A DNA stretch of 43,506 nt, taken from NCBI RefSeq assembly GCF_016863115.1, contig NZ_BOOG01000055.1:1-43506 (forward strand), read 5' to 3'. Made by a program: the position numbers and the translations under genes. Shown in pieces: positions 16,557 to 24,604 of this stretch. The notes under the pieces are model-generated. The model did no database searches, had not been told where the DNA came from, and worked only from the letters and a program-made list of their open reading frames with translations. Source of the stretch: Sphaerimonospora thailandensis. Lineage in GTDB: Bacteria > Actinomycetota > Actinomycetes > Streptosporangiales > Streptosporangiaceae. Each line of letters opens with the position of its first letter. The stretch's first letter is position 1.

Positions 16557-17309
16557 TCAGGTGGCGACAGGGTGGTACTCGATGGCCAGCCACACGCAGT
16601 CGGTGTCGGCGTAGTACTGATGCCAGGGGTAGACGTAGTCCCCCGCGAGGCCCAGGGAGCAGAACGGGTCGGGAGTGGTGTAGCCGGGGCTCATCAGCAC
16701 GTCCTGATAGAGCGTGGTGTGGTCCTGCTCCGTGAACTTCTGCATCCTGCCGATGCCGTGAACCTGAGTATGGAACTCGATGAAAGCGTGCTGGTTGTGG
16801 ATGAAGCAGTCTGTTCCGGCCGGGGCGTACCAGAGGTTGAGCTTCACCTCGAACTCCTGAATGCCGCGTGCGGCCCCTTTGCCCTCCAGCAGCGCGCCGG
16901 CGTCGAACCGGACGCGCCCCACCGTGTCCTGCTCGCTTGTCCACAGGGGGATAGAGGGGTCGAAGGGGCGGCCACCGGTGGTACTGGGACCGTCTCCGAT
17001 GAGGTCTGCGAGAAGCCGCCAGCCCGGCACGCCGGTGACGCCCTCGATATTCGCCCTGCCCTTGTTGGTGAGGCGCAGGACCACCAGGCAGTCAGCCGAC
17101 TCGATCTGGGTGTTGTGCAGGATGGTCGAGTTCATCGCGCGGATCGGTTTGCGCGGCGTCTCCTTGACGAACACCTCCCCGGTGCCGAAGTTCACGACCA
17201 CGGCCGGGTCGGTGATCTCCAAGTCCTTCACGCCGAACACCAGATCCGCCTCGATCAGGTCGTTCGCGAAGTTCAACCGCCGAGAAGCAGGGTGAGAGGG
17301 AAGTTCCAC
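16557..17309 (-). CDS. Cupin-fold protein resembling the C-terminal half of AUDH
   Basis: A 250-residue protein. Its second half, KLNLWYAPAGTDCFIHNQHA then FIEFHTQVHGIGRMQKF, followed by YPWHQYYADTDCVWLAIEYH, parallels the double-stranded beta-helix of fungal AUDH, where HNH-x-E-x-SFCEIH and a later YPWHAW segment occur. The histidines (HNQH, EFH, PWH) and glutamate are candidate metal ligands. The N-terminal half (DLIEADLVFGVKDLEITDPA, ESADCLVVLRLTNKG) I do not recognise. The GTG start at 17309 has AAAGGA just upstream. No signal peptide. Co-transcribed 18 bp before the propeller gene, so the two probably form one enzyme. Confidence 0.65.
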   Translation of the reverse strand: MELPSHPASRRLNFANDLIEADLVFGVKDLEITDPAVVVNFGTGEVFVKETPRKPIRAMNSTILHNTQIESADCLVVLRLTNKGRANIEGVTGVPGWRLLADLIGDGPSTTGGRPFDPSIPLWTSEQDTVGRVRFDAGALLEGKGAARGIQEFEVKLNLWYAPAGTDCFIHNQHAFIEFHTQVHGIGRMQKFTEQDHTTLYQDVLMSPGYTTPDPFCSLGLAGDYVYPWHQYYADTDCVWLAIEYHPVAT

Positions 17310-17349
17310 CTGTCATCCTTTCGGTCGCGTTCTTTCCGGTCGCGGGTGG

Positions 17350-18543
17350 TCACGACGCCTGGGCGAGTGCCGCCAACGGCGCGGTGTCCCCGCCTTTTTC
17401 ACCGATCTCTGGGAGGAATGGCTCGGGCGGCGGCCCGTCGCCGAAGAAGTGCGCTATGGCCGCCACGCAGCGCGCCGTCGCCTTGCCGTCCCCGTACACG
17501 TTGGCCACCGCGGCCATGTCCCAGTAGGCCCGTTCGTCCCGCAGGAGCCGACGGGTCTCGGTGACGATGCCGTCATAGCGGGTTCCCACCAGCCGGGCCG
17601 TTCCGGCGGAGACCGCTTCGGCCCGCTCGCTGACGTTGCTGATCACCAGGGTCGGCTTGCCCAAGGCCGGGCCTTCCTCCTGGGCTCCGCTACTGTCGGA
17701 CAGGATGATGTCCGCGCGAAGCATGAGCTTGCAGAAGCTTAGGTAGGGCAGCGGTTCCACCACGGTGATGTTCGGGTGGCGCCCGATCCGCGGCAGCATG
17801 GCCTCCCGTACGGCTGGATTACGGTGCAGGGGCACCACGACACGGACTCGCGGCTCATCCGCGATGTCCGCGAACGCCTGGGCGATCTGCGGCAGATTCG
17901 GCCACGCGTCGCGCCGGTGCGCGGACGCGAGGATGATCCGGCGCCTGTCGGTGTCCAGGTCGCGCAGCGCCGGGTCGCCGTAGCTGTCCGCCCTGCCGCA
18001 GGCCCACTGGAGCGCGTCGATGACGGTGTTGCCGGTGACGGCGATCAGTTCCTCTGTGATCCCTTCGCGCAGGAGGTTGGCCTTGTTCCCCGGAGTGGGG
18101 GCCAAGTGAAGAGCGGCGATCTGAGCCACCAGCCTGCGGTTGCCCTCCTCTGGATAGGGCGAGCAGAGGAACTTGCTGCGGAGCCCCGCCTCGATGTGGA
18201 TGATCGGAACATGGTGGTGAAAACCGGAGAGGGCGCCGACCAGGGTGGTCGCGGTGTCCCCGTGCACGAGCACCGCGTCCGGCTTCAGGTCGGTCATCTG
18301 TGCCTCCAGCGCACGTAACGACCTGTACGTGGTCTGGGTGAGCGTCTGGCGCGGGGCCATGATCCCGAGGTCGATGTCGGGCGTGATTTCGAAGGCCGCC
18401 AGTGCGTCTTCCAGCATCTTCTGGTGCTGGCCGGTCGATATCACCACGAGCTTGAATCGAGCGTCTTCCTTCAGCGCCCAGATCAGCGGAGCCATCTTGA
18501 TGACTTCCGGGCGGGTGCCGACGACTACGGCGAGATTACGCAC
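17350..18543 (-). CDS. wecB: Non-hydrolysing UDP-N-acetylglucosamine 2-epimerase
   Basis: A 397-residue GT-B fold enzyme that interconverts UDP-GlcNAc and UDP-ManNAc. Motifs are complete: VVVGTRPEVIKMAPLIWALK, STGQHQKML, VLVHGDTATTLVGAL (Asp), IIHIEAGLRS (Glu), PYPEEGNRRL (Glu), LASAHRRDAWPN (His) and LSDSSGAQEEGPALGKP. The GTG start has AAGGGGA upstream. In most actinomycetes this enzyme feeds cell-wall or exopolysaccharide sugars; here no glycosyltransferase or ManNAc dehydrogenase is adjacent. The neighbours are a secreted oxidase and AUDH-like proteins, so it may supply an amino sugar to a small-molecule pathway. That use is inference. Confidence 0.9.
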   Translation of the reverse strand: MRNLAVVVGTRPEVIKMAPLIWALKEDARFKLVVISTGQHQKMLEDALAAFEITPDIDLGIMAPRQTLTQTTYRSLRALEAQMTDLKPDAVLVHGDTATTLVGALSGFHHHVPIIHIEAGLRSKFLCSPYPEEGNRRLVAQIAALHLAPTPGNKANLLREGITEELIAVTGNTVIDALQWACGRADSYGDPALRDLDTDRRRIILASAHRRDAWPNLPQIAQAFADIADEPRVRVVVPLHRNPAVREAMLPRIGRHPNITVVEPLPYLSFCKLMLRADIILSDSSGAQEEGPALGKPTLVISNVSERAEAVSAGTARLVGTRYDGIVTETRRLLRDERAYWDMAAVANVYGDGKATARCVAAIAHFFGDGPPPEPFLPEIGEKGGDTAPLAALAQAS

Positions 18544-18580
18544 GCGAATTCCCCTTCGTATGCGATGTCTGGCATTCAGA

Positions 18581-20251
18581 TCAGGACGCGGTGGGTTCGA
18601 TTGAAAGCGAGTGCCGGAAGAAGTTCCCCGGGTCCCATCGCCGCTTGGCGCGCTGGAGCCGGGGGTAGTTGTCCTTGTAGTAGAGCGTGTGCCAGGGCAT
18701 TCCGGACCGGTTGTGCGCCGGGTCCGCCATGTCGCTGTCGGCGTAGTTGATATAGCAGCCCTCCATCTGGTCCCCGATGAGTGGTACGCCTCTGGATTCC
18801 GCGAAGAAGTCCGCGTACAGGCCGCGGATCCAGTCCATGTAGAACGCGTCGTCCTTCCGGTCCGGCCAGAAGGTCTGGAAAGTCATCTTGAAGGCGCTGT
18901 TACGCTGCGCGTTGGCCGTCGCGTCCGACTCGACCGCGTTAACTCCGCCACCGAAGGAGAACAGCACCAGCATGGTGTCGGGATTGGTGAAATCTTCGCG
19001 TGTCATGTACTCGTACAGCGCGGAGATCTGCTGGTCGGAGAAGTTCTTCTTCATGTAGCCGGACTTGTGCGCGCCCCTGGAGTTAGGATTCGTGATCGTC
19101 GGATTGTTGGTGCCCACCATGCGCGTCGCGGTAAGCCAGGGGAGTTCCTGCGGCTCGGCCAGTCGCCGCAGGTGCGGCAGTTCCCCGGACGCCCTGCTCA
19201 TGTCCCGTGGGCTGAGGTCTGTGCCTTCGGTGAGCGCCGCGAGATAGTTGTCCAGCAACTTTCTCGCGCCGCGGACAGTGGCGTCGACCTGCGTGAAGAT
19301 GCTCAGCGCGCCGTGCGCCCTGGAGTTGACGTTGAAGAGACTGGACAGGTTCCGGTAGGGAGAGTCGGGTGCGCTGTTGGCCTCATGCCACGCGCCGAAG
19401 TTCTGCAGCAACCGGGCGAAGGTCCTCTCGTCCAGCTGATCCCAGGGCAGGTCAGCGGCACTGACCAGCACAGTGGAGGGCGGCGAGATGAGCAGATCCT
19501 CCGGCCTACCTCGCCGTGCGTTGGGCGAGCGGAACCAGTAGCGAGTCACCAACCCGAAGTTGCCGCCTCCACCACCGCTGTGAGCCCACCACAGATCGCG
19601 GTTGGGGTCGTTCCTCTCCCGCGTGGCGACGACTGTCCTGACCGAACCGCGGGCACCGACGGTGACGACCTCCACCGCGTAGAGGTGGTCGACCACCAGG
19701 CCGTGAGCTCGGGAGAGGAGCCCGTACCCGCCCCCGCAGATATGCCCGCCCGCACCCACGCTGTAGCAGATTCCACCGGGGATCGTCACGCCCCAGCCCT
19801 TGTACAGGGCCTCATAGACGTTCAGCAGCCGGGCTCCGGGCTCTACGGAGAAGGCCTGCATCCGGGGGTCGAAGCCGACGTGGGTCATCTCGGAGAAGTC
19901 GAGGATGACCTCGACATCGGGATTGCAGACCAGGTCGGCGAAGCAGTGACCTCCGCTGCGCACGGAGACCCGCTTACCTGACCGGTAGGCATCCCGCAGG
20001 GCGCGCTCCGCGTCGGCTGCCGAGCGAATCATTTTGATGTAGTCGGGAGCGGATTCGTAGCGCTGGTTGTTGCCGGTGGTGAGAGCCCGGTAGCGCGAGT
20101 CCGCAGCGGTGATCAGTGCTCCGACTTCGTCGGATGCCCGGTTGACGGAGGCTTCGGCCGGTCTCACACCCGTGGCCGCCAGTGCACTGCCACCCGCGAC
20201 GGCGGCACCTGTGAGCAGCAGGGATCGACGGTTCATTGACTGGGATGACAT
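18581..20251 (-). CDS. Tat-exported BBE-like oxidase with bicovalent FAD
   Basis: A 556-residue berberine-bridge-enzyme-like flavin oxidase. It starts with a twin-arginine signal (MNRRSLLLTGAAVAGGSALA) ending near PAEA, so it should be folded with FAD and exported. The PCMH FAD domain has the covalent histidine in RSGGHCFADL and the covalent cysteine in GGICYSVGAGGH, then GGGYGLLSR. The C-terminal BBE segment reads NRSGMPWHTLYYKDNYPRLQ and WDPGNFFRHSLSI. It resembles secreted tailoring oxidases such as AknOx and TamL, which oxidise alcohols of sugars or polyols outside the cell. It lies 37 bp upstream of the epimerase gene. Extracellular late oxidation after export is the likely role. Confidence 0.9.
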   Translation of the reverse strand: MSSQSMNRRSLLLTGAAVAGGSALAATGVRPAEASVNRASDEVGALITAADSRYRALTTGNNQRYESAPDYIKMIRSAADAERALRDAYRSGKRVSVRSGGHCFADLVCNPDVEVILDFSEMTHVGFDPRMQAFSVEPGARLLNVYEALYKGWGVTIPGGICYSVGAGGHICGGGYGLLSRAHGLVVDHLYAVEVVTVGARGSVRTVVATRERNDPNRDLWWAHSGGGGGNFGLVTRYWFRSPNARRGRPEDLLISPPSTVLVSAADLPWDQLDERTFARLLQNFGAWHEANSAPDSPYRNLSSLFNVNSRAHGALSIFTQVDATVRGARKLLDNYLAALTEGTDLSPRDMSRASGELPHLRRLAEPQELPWLTATRMVGTNNPTITNPNSRGAHKSGYMKKNFSDQQISALYEYMTREDFTNPDTMLVLFSFGGGVNAVESDATANAQRNSAFKMTFQTFWPDRKDDAFYMDWIRGLYADFFAESRGVPLIGDQMEGCYINYADSDMADPAHNRSGMPWHTLYYKDNYPRLQRAKRRWDPGNFFRHSLSIEPTAS

Positions 20252-20300
20252 GCATACCCTCTCTGGACGGATTCGTGTTCCGGAAATCGGGAGCAGATCG

Positions 20301-21491
20301 TCAGGTGGAGATGCCGGCGACGCTGTCCCGTACGACCCGATGCTTCGGGTCGCGACGGTTCAGGCGGCCGGAGAGGAGCGCGACACCCAATCCGGCGGCC
20401 GCCAGCAGCGCGCCGATCCAGTTCGGTGCCGTGTAGCCCAGACCGTGGTCGATGGCGAGGCCGCTGAGCCATGCGCCGAGGGCGTTGCCCAGGTTGAAGG
20501 CGGAGATGTTGGCGCTGGACGCCAGGGCGGGAGCACCCTTGGTCTGCCGCAGAATGTGCAGTTGGAGCGGGGGGACGGTGGCGAAGGCGACCGCTCCGAA
20601 GACGGTGACGGTGACGGCTGCGGCCAGTCGCGTGTGGGACGTGAAGGTGAACAGGAGCAGCACCACGGCCAGCCCGCCGAGCACCGTGTAGAGCGTGGGC
20701 ATCAGCGCCCGGTCGGCGGCCTTCCCACCGAGCATGTTCCCGGCGCAGAGCCCTGCGCCGAAGAGAACCAGCAGCCAGGAGACCGCCGAGGGCGGGAAGC
20801 CGGCCACCTGGGTCATCATCGGTGCCAGGTACGTGAACGAGGCGAAGACTCCGGCGAACCCGAGGGTGGTCGTGCCCAAGCCGAGCCAGACTTGGGGAGT
20901 TCGGAAGACGGCGAGTTCCCGGCCGACACCGCTTCCGGGCTCCCGTTCCTGGCGCGGTACGAGGAACTGGAGGCCGAGCAGTCCGACAACCCCGAGACCG
21001 GCCACGACCCAGAAGGTCGAGCGCCAGCCGAAGTGTTGCCCGAGCAGCGTTCCGAGGGGCACCCCGAGGACGTTGGCCGTGGTGAGCCCCATGAACATCA
21101 GCGCGACCGCGCTGGCCTCGCGGCCGGGTTCGACCACTCGGGAGGCGACCACGGATCCGATACCGAAGAACGAGCCGTGACAGATCGCCGCGATCACCCG
21201 CCCCGCCATCAGCGTCCCGTAATCGGACGCCATCGCACAGGTGAGATTTCCCGCGATGAAGAATCCCATCAGGAGCAGCAGCATGGCCTTCTGCGGAATC
21301 CGGGTTCCCGCGACTGTCATGAGCGGGGCGCCGACCACCACACTCAGGGCGTAGCCGGTGACGAGCAGCCCGGCCTGAGGGATCGAAACGGACAGATCGT
21401 TCGCCACATCGGGCAACAGCCCGACGATCACGAATTCCGTGGTGCCGATACCGAAGGCCCCGACGGCCAGCGCCAGGATCGCCAGAGGCAC
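20301..21491 (-). CDS. DHA1-family MFS exporter (AraJ/PbuE-like)
   Basis: A 396-residue, twelve-helix MFS transporter. Typical segments are FGIGTTEFVIVGLLPDVAND, a short loop before AGLLVTGYALSVVVGAPLMT, AGRVIAAICHGSFFGIGSVV, and the C-terminal FNLGNALGAWLSGLAIDHG. This subgroup includes purine-base, sugar and chloramphenicol exporters. Start is GTG with GGAG upstream, 18 bp after the SDR stop; it is the second gene of the leftward operon. The 27-bp sequence also present at 5613 lies in its C-terminal codons. Probably exports the pathway product or an intermediate to the secreted oxidase. Confidence 0.88.
   Translation of the reverse strand: MPLAILALAVGAFGIGTTEFVIVGLLPDVANDLSVSIPQAGLLVTGYALSVVVGAPLMTVAGTRIPQKAMLLLLMGFFIAGNLTCAMASDYGTLMAGRVIAAICHGSFFGIGSVVASRVVEPGREASAVALMFMGLTTANVLGVPLGTLLGQHFGWRSTFWVVAGLGVVGLLGLQFLVPRQEREPGSGVGRELAVFRTPQVWLGLGTTTLGFAGVFASFTYLAPMMTQVAGFPPSAVSWLLVLFGAGLCAGNMLGGKAADRALMPTLYTVLGGLAVVLLLFTFTSHTRLAAAVTVTVFGAVAFATVPPLQLHILRQTKGAPALASSANISAFNLGNALGAWLSGLAIDHGLGYTAPNWIGALLAAAGLGVALLSGRLNRRDPKHRVVRDSVAGIST
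20350..20376 (+). repeat. 27-bp perfect direct repeat, copy 2
   Basis: Identical to 5613-5639 in the same orientation. It encodes leftward LSGRLNRRD near the end of the DHA1 exporter. This copy is in an intact gene, so it is probably the source of the copy in the decayed formyltransferase-like gene. Confidence 0.8.
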
Positions 21492-21509
21492 GTTGTCTCC
21501 TCAGCCGCT

Positions 21510-22295
21510 TCAGAGCTGGCGCAGGGCGCCACCGTCGACGGCCCACTCGGCACCGGTGACCTGGCCTGCCAGGGGAGAGAGCAGGTAGGCGACAACACGG
21601 GCGACATCATCAGGGTGGCCGATCCTGCCGCTGGGCAGCCGGCGCTCATTGCGGATGAAGTGCTCGACGGCCTCGTCGGCTGTCATGCCGTACCGCTCGG
21701 CAAGCTGCTCGGCGAAGCCGCCGGGGGCGTCGAACAGCGCGGTTCGCGTCGGGCCCGGGGACACCACATTGGACCGGATGCCTCTCGGGCCGAACTCGGC
21801 AGCCAGGGATTTCGAGACAGAGAGCATCGCCGCCTTGGCCGCCGCGTAGTCCAGCAGCGTCGGGTCAGGGAACCTCGCGGCCTCGCTGGCGATGTGCACG
21901 AGACTGCCAGAGCCCTGTTCGAGCAGCAGGGGGAGCACAGCCTGGGTTATCCGGACCAGCGAGTGGAGGTTGAGATCGAAGGTCGCCTTCCACTGGGTGT
22001 CGGTCACCTCCAGGAAACCGCTGTGTGACCGGAGCCCACCGACGTTGTTGACAAGCCCGTCGATGCGTCCGTATCGCTCCAGCGCGACGTCAGCGATACG
22101 TCGTGCCGTGTCGGGGTCGGTGACGTCGACGGAAATAGCCGTGATGTTCTCGTGAATCCCCTCGATTGGTTTGGGGTTACGGGCTACGCCGACAACGCGA
22201 GCGCCCTCCCGCGCCAGCAGTCGGGCGGTCGCCTCGCCGATCCCCGCCGAGGCGCCTGTCACGACAAAGACCCTGGTGGAAATCTCCAGATCCAT
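21510..22295 (-). CDS. SDR-family oxidoreductase, first gene of leftward operon
   Basis: A 261-residue short-chain dehydrogenase with [25 protein letters not shown], the catalytic Ser in [11 protein letters not shown] and Tyr-Lys in [12 protein letters not shown], then [18 protein letters not shown]. In-frame ATGs lie at 22310, 22301 and 22295; I choose 22295 because GGAGG (22303-22309 reversed) sits 8 nt before it. It heads the operon that contains the exporter, flavin oxidase, epimerase and AUDH-like genes, so a ketoreductase step on a sugar-derived intermediate is plausible. Upstream DNA is unusually AT-rich. Confidence 0.87.
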   Translation of the reverse strand: MDLEISTRVFVVTGASAGIGEATARLLAREGARVVGVARNPKPIEGIHENITAISVDVTDPDTARRIADVALERYGRIDGLVNNVGGLRSHSGFLEVTDTQWKATFDLNLHSLVRITQAVLPLLLEQGSGSLVHIASEAARFPDPTLLDYAAAKAAMLSVSKSLAAEFGPRGIRSNVVSPGPTRTALFDAPGGFAEQLAERYGMTADEAVEHFIRNERRLPSGRIGHPDDVARVVAYLLSPLAGQVTGAEWAVDGGALRQL

Positions 22296-22540
22296 ATGCA
22301 TCTCCTCCAACTGTCGACACGGAGGAGGCTACACAGGAAACAATATATCCCAATTGATCCAGTTACACCCTTAGCACATTCCTGCTATCTGGACATCCCG
22401 ATTCTCCCATTGAGTCCGAATTTCTCACCGCTACGCCACCACGGACATCGCAAGACTTCTGAAATACGCGCCGGGCGTGCCATACAGACGTGATCCAATC
22501 TGCACTTTCGGGTCGTAACTAACCTATAGCCAAACCAGGG
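22296..22540. other. AT-rich leader/promoter region of the leftward operon
   Basis: No gene is visible. The 245 bases are poorer in GC than their surroundings; a TATATT on the leftward strand near 22345 could be a -10 element but I see no matching -35. This stretch probably carries the operon promoter. Confidence 0.35.
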
Positions 22541-22733
22541 AGTGTCCCATGATCTTTTGCCGTAGCGAGGATCGGCCAGATGGATGCGGCGTAAGGCCGA
22601 GGAGGAGCCCATAGCGGAGCTATGGGTGAACTTCCCGGGCCCCGCGGCAGTTCCGAGCCTGCGAGGAAGCTTCGTGGGGTGGAGCAGGCCCCATCTGGGT
22701 GACCGCGGCAGGCTAGAAAGATCACGGGACGCG
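22541..22733. repeat. Inverted-repeat-bounded element of about 190 bp (MITE-like or IS remnant)
   Basis: The left end contains GTCCCATGATCTTT (22543-22556) and the right end contains AAAGATCACGGGAC (22717-22730), inverted copies with one mismatch; flanking bases are also partly complementary. The inside is GC-rich and strongly foldable, including the perfect hairpin CCCATAGCGGAGCTATGGG (22609-22627). It has no credible open frame. It could be a non-autonomous IS derivative or a structured RNA. From here to 22970 a short protein-like scrap (leftward GYIPAYWFRRQELC near 22820-22780) is the only other hint of coding. Confidence 0.45.
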
Positions 22734-22970
22734 ACCAAGTCCGACCACCAAGGTGCGTGAACTGACACCCGCGGCGGCGGCCCAGGGCGACACAGCTCCT
22801 GCCGCCGGAACCAGTAGGCCGGGATGTAGCCGTCGGTGTCGCGCTGCCGAGGCTGGCGCGGCTCGTCCTTCCGTCCGAAAGCCGGGCGAGCGGTGGGAGG
22901 GGCCTACCGTCGTGCGGGCGGGGGACCTTCTGCTCTCCCTGCCGTAGGCGGACGGCGTCATGGTCGGATC

Positions 22971-23306
22971 ATGAGGATTCTGAGCACCGAACCCAGTCCC
23001 ATCTCCCAGCGGCAGGACCGCGAAGCGGACCGAGAACAGGTCGCCGGCCCGGCCGCGCGGCTCGCGGTACGGGACTCCCTGGACGAGGCGTTCGCCTACA
23101 TGGTGGACGACGTGCGTCTGGCGGAGGTCGACGGCACCCTGCACATCTACGTCTCCGTCAACCCCGCCGCCTCCGCGGGCCCGGAGCACATCCGCGCCGC
23201 CGCCCGCGAGGCGTACCGAGAGGCCGTTTCCGGCGGGCCGGATGTCGTGGCCCCGGTTGTGGTGGCTCACGTGGCCGTCGCCGGAAAGGGCCGCGCGCAC
23301 AGCTGA
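22971..23306 (+). CDS. Small hypothetical protein, 111 residues
   Basis: I do not recognise a family. Start at ATG 22971 is chosen because the sequence before it looks non-coding. The protein has a charged N-terminus (SQRQDREADREQVAG), then RDSLDEAFAYMVDDVRLAEV, DGTLHIYVSVN and a short alternating Val-rich end (VVAPVVVAHVAVAG). This alternation of helix and strand suggests a small soluble alpha/beta protein. It converges on the Acg-type nitroreductase gene with an 18-bp gap. A weak match to a DosR-like box, GGGACCTTCTGCTC, lies about 40 bp upstream. Confidence 0.5.
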   Translation: MRILSTEPSPISQRQDREADREQVAGPAARLAVRDSLDEAFAYMVDDVRLAEVDGTLHIYVSVNPAASAGPEHIRAAAREAYREAVSGGPDVVAPVVVAHVAVAGKGRAHS

Positions 23307-23324
23307 GGGATCCCCTGCACCTGG

Positions 23325-24290
23325 TCAGTAGGTGGGCATCAGCTCGGCCGGTGGGCGTCGGGGTGCGCGGGGTACGGCCGGGCCGTACCCGAACCTGATG
23401 ATCATTTGAGCGTGTCCGCGCCGGTGGTACGGGTCCGTGCGGTGTCGCATGTCGCGCAGGTCCAGCGGCTGGTTGAGGAACGACGCCGACACGCCGTGCA
23501 TGGTCGCGACGAGCAGCATCCGCTGGAGGGCCTGCCCGGCACGCAGCCAGTCCACCCGCCTGTCGCCGGGCGTCGTCAGCACGGCGAGCTGGGGCTGCGG
23601 CTCGAAACGGGCGGACGGCCGCCCCGGGTGCGCCGCACCGAGGTCCCGGACGGGGGACGGGTCAGCTGCCGAACGCGGACCGAGCGTGTAGGCGGGAATC
23701 CCGTCGGCGTGCGCGCCCCGCATCGTCCAGGCGGCGAGCTCGGCGAGGTAGCCGTGGTCCGCCAGCAACCCGTCCTCGGCGATCGTGACGTAGTCCAGCA
23801 GGTCGGCCGTGTCGGCGTGATCGAGCGGCACCAGCCGGGCGCCTTCCCGCGCGGCGGCCTTGCGCAGCTCGGACATCACCCAGCGGGGGACATGCCGCTC
23901 GCTGAAGGGCTCTCGGTTCGTGCGCCGGCGGCCGATCTGCTCGTACAGGTCACGCTCGGCGGCCGTGGGCGCGCCCAGCTCGGCCATATGAACGGCCGCC
24001 AGCAGGTCCCGCTCCCCATCCGGCGTCGGAAGCAGCCGCACCCGTGGCCGGTAACCCGCGACCCGCACCGCGAGCCGCAGGTTGAACAGGGCGGCCCCGC
24101 AGCTCACGTGCAGCGAGCGGCCGCGCGGATCGCTGACCGTCAACTTGCGGTCCCGGTCGCCGTACAGCTCAACGTGCTCCCTCCCGGCGATCCGGAAGCG
24201 CCACGGCTGAGTGTTGAGCACCGAAGGCGCCTGGCCGGCGGCGGTGAGCAGCCTGCGGACACCGAGGTTCGTGGCAACAGGAGAGGGCAT
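23325..24290 (-). CDS. Acg-type nitroreductase-fold FMN-binding protein
   Basis: A 321-residue protein of the Acg family, an atypical nitroreductase fold. Motifs: AGQAPSVLNTQPWRFRIAGR near the N-terminus (FMN phosphate/lid region), SCGAALFNLRLAVR, RRRTNREPFSERHVPRWVM, and LLVATMHGVSASFLNQPLDL with RFGYG at the end. In mycobacteria Acg (Rv2032) belongs to the DosR dormancy regulon and may sequester FMN rather than reduce nitro groups. I prefer ATG 24290 to ATG 24320 because GGAGG precedes it by 6 nt. The divergent partner is a DoxX gene, with DosR-like boxes between. Confidence 0.85.
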   Translation of the reverse strand: MPSPVATNLGVRRLLTAAGQAPSVLNTQPWRFRIAGREHVELYGDRDRKLTVSDPRGRSLHVSCGAALFNLRLAVRVAGYRPRVRLLPTPDGERDLLAAVHMAELGAPTAAERDLYEQIGRRRTNREPFSERHVPRWVMSELRKAAAREGARLVPLDHADTADLLDYVTIAEDGLLADHGYLAELAAWTMRGAHADGIPAYTLGPRSAADPSPVRDLGAAHPGRPSARFEPQPQLAVLTTPGDRRVDWLRAGQALQRMLLVATMHGVSASFLNQPLDLRDMRHRTDPYHRRGHAQMIIRFGYGPAVPRAPRRPPAELMPTY

Positions 24291-24467
24291 GGCACGCCTC
24301 CATCGTCGAAGCTCCTCCATCCCGAGGTTTCCCCGGGCGGACCGCCCCGGGCAGGGACGAAAGGCCCGCGGTCACGCGCCGATCGGCCCTCGGTCATGAT
24401 CCGTCCATCCCTCCCCCGAGGGTCCCGTCGCGGCCGGGCGCCGGAAACCGCCACGCGGCCCCTCCAC

Positions 24468-24481
24468 GGACCGAAAGTCCC
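24468..24481 (-). promoter_or_regulatory. DosR/DevR-like box 1
   Basis: On the leftward strand this reads GGGACTTTCGGTCC, close to the mycobacterial DosR consensus core GGGAC-n4-GGTCC or GTCCC. It lies in the promoter region between the divergent Acg-type and DoxX genes. Regulator identity is inference; no DosR gene is in the window. Confidence 0.5.
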
Positions 24482-24490
24482 ACGGGGACC

Positions 24491-24504
24491 GGGACGTCAG
24501 GGCC
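24491..24504 (+). promoter_or_regulatory. DosR/DevR-like box 2
   Basis: GGGACGTCAGGGCC shares the GGGAC and GG-CC halves of box 1 and is centred 23 bp from it, about two helical turns, as in paired DosR sites. It is a weaker match. Confidence 0.4.
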
Positions 24505-24604
24505 ATGAGGCGGTGCCGTACGGCCCTGCGATCCCGACGCCGGAAGCGATGTGATGAAGGCGTCCCAAGCAAAGGGATCGTAAAGCGAAGGGAAGGGGCC
24601 GGTC

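Noticed and set aside
15285-17309. Split propeller and cupin genes as a frameshifted single fusion gene
   Set aside because: Each has its own start and ribosome site, and the order is cupin then propeller, the reverse of the fungal fusion, so a simple frameshift cannot explain it.
17350-18543. Reading the operon as an exopolysaccharide or cell-wall cluster because of the 2-epimerase
   Set aside because: There are no glycosyltransferases, polymerase, flippase or ManNAc dehydrogenase nearby, while oxidase, exporters and AUDH-like genes are present.
20109-22028. Long rightward frame opposite the exporter and SDR genes
   Set aside because: Composition is antisense-like and the leftward proteins have clear family motifs.
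22722-23300. Leftward frame of 192 codons overlapping the 111-residue gene
   Set aside because: No motif, mixed composition and it overlaps a better-supported rightward frame; only a short GYIPAYWFRR-like scrap in another frame looked coding.
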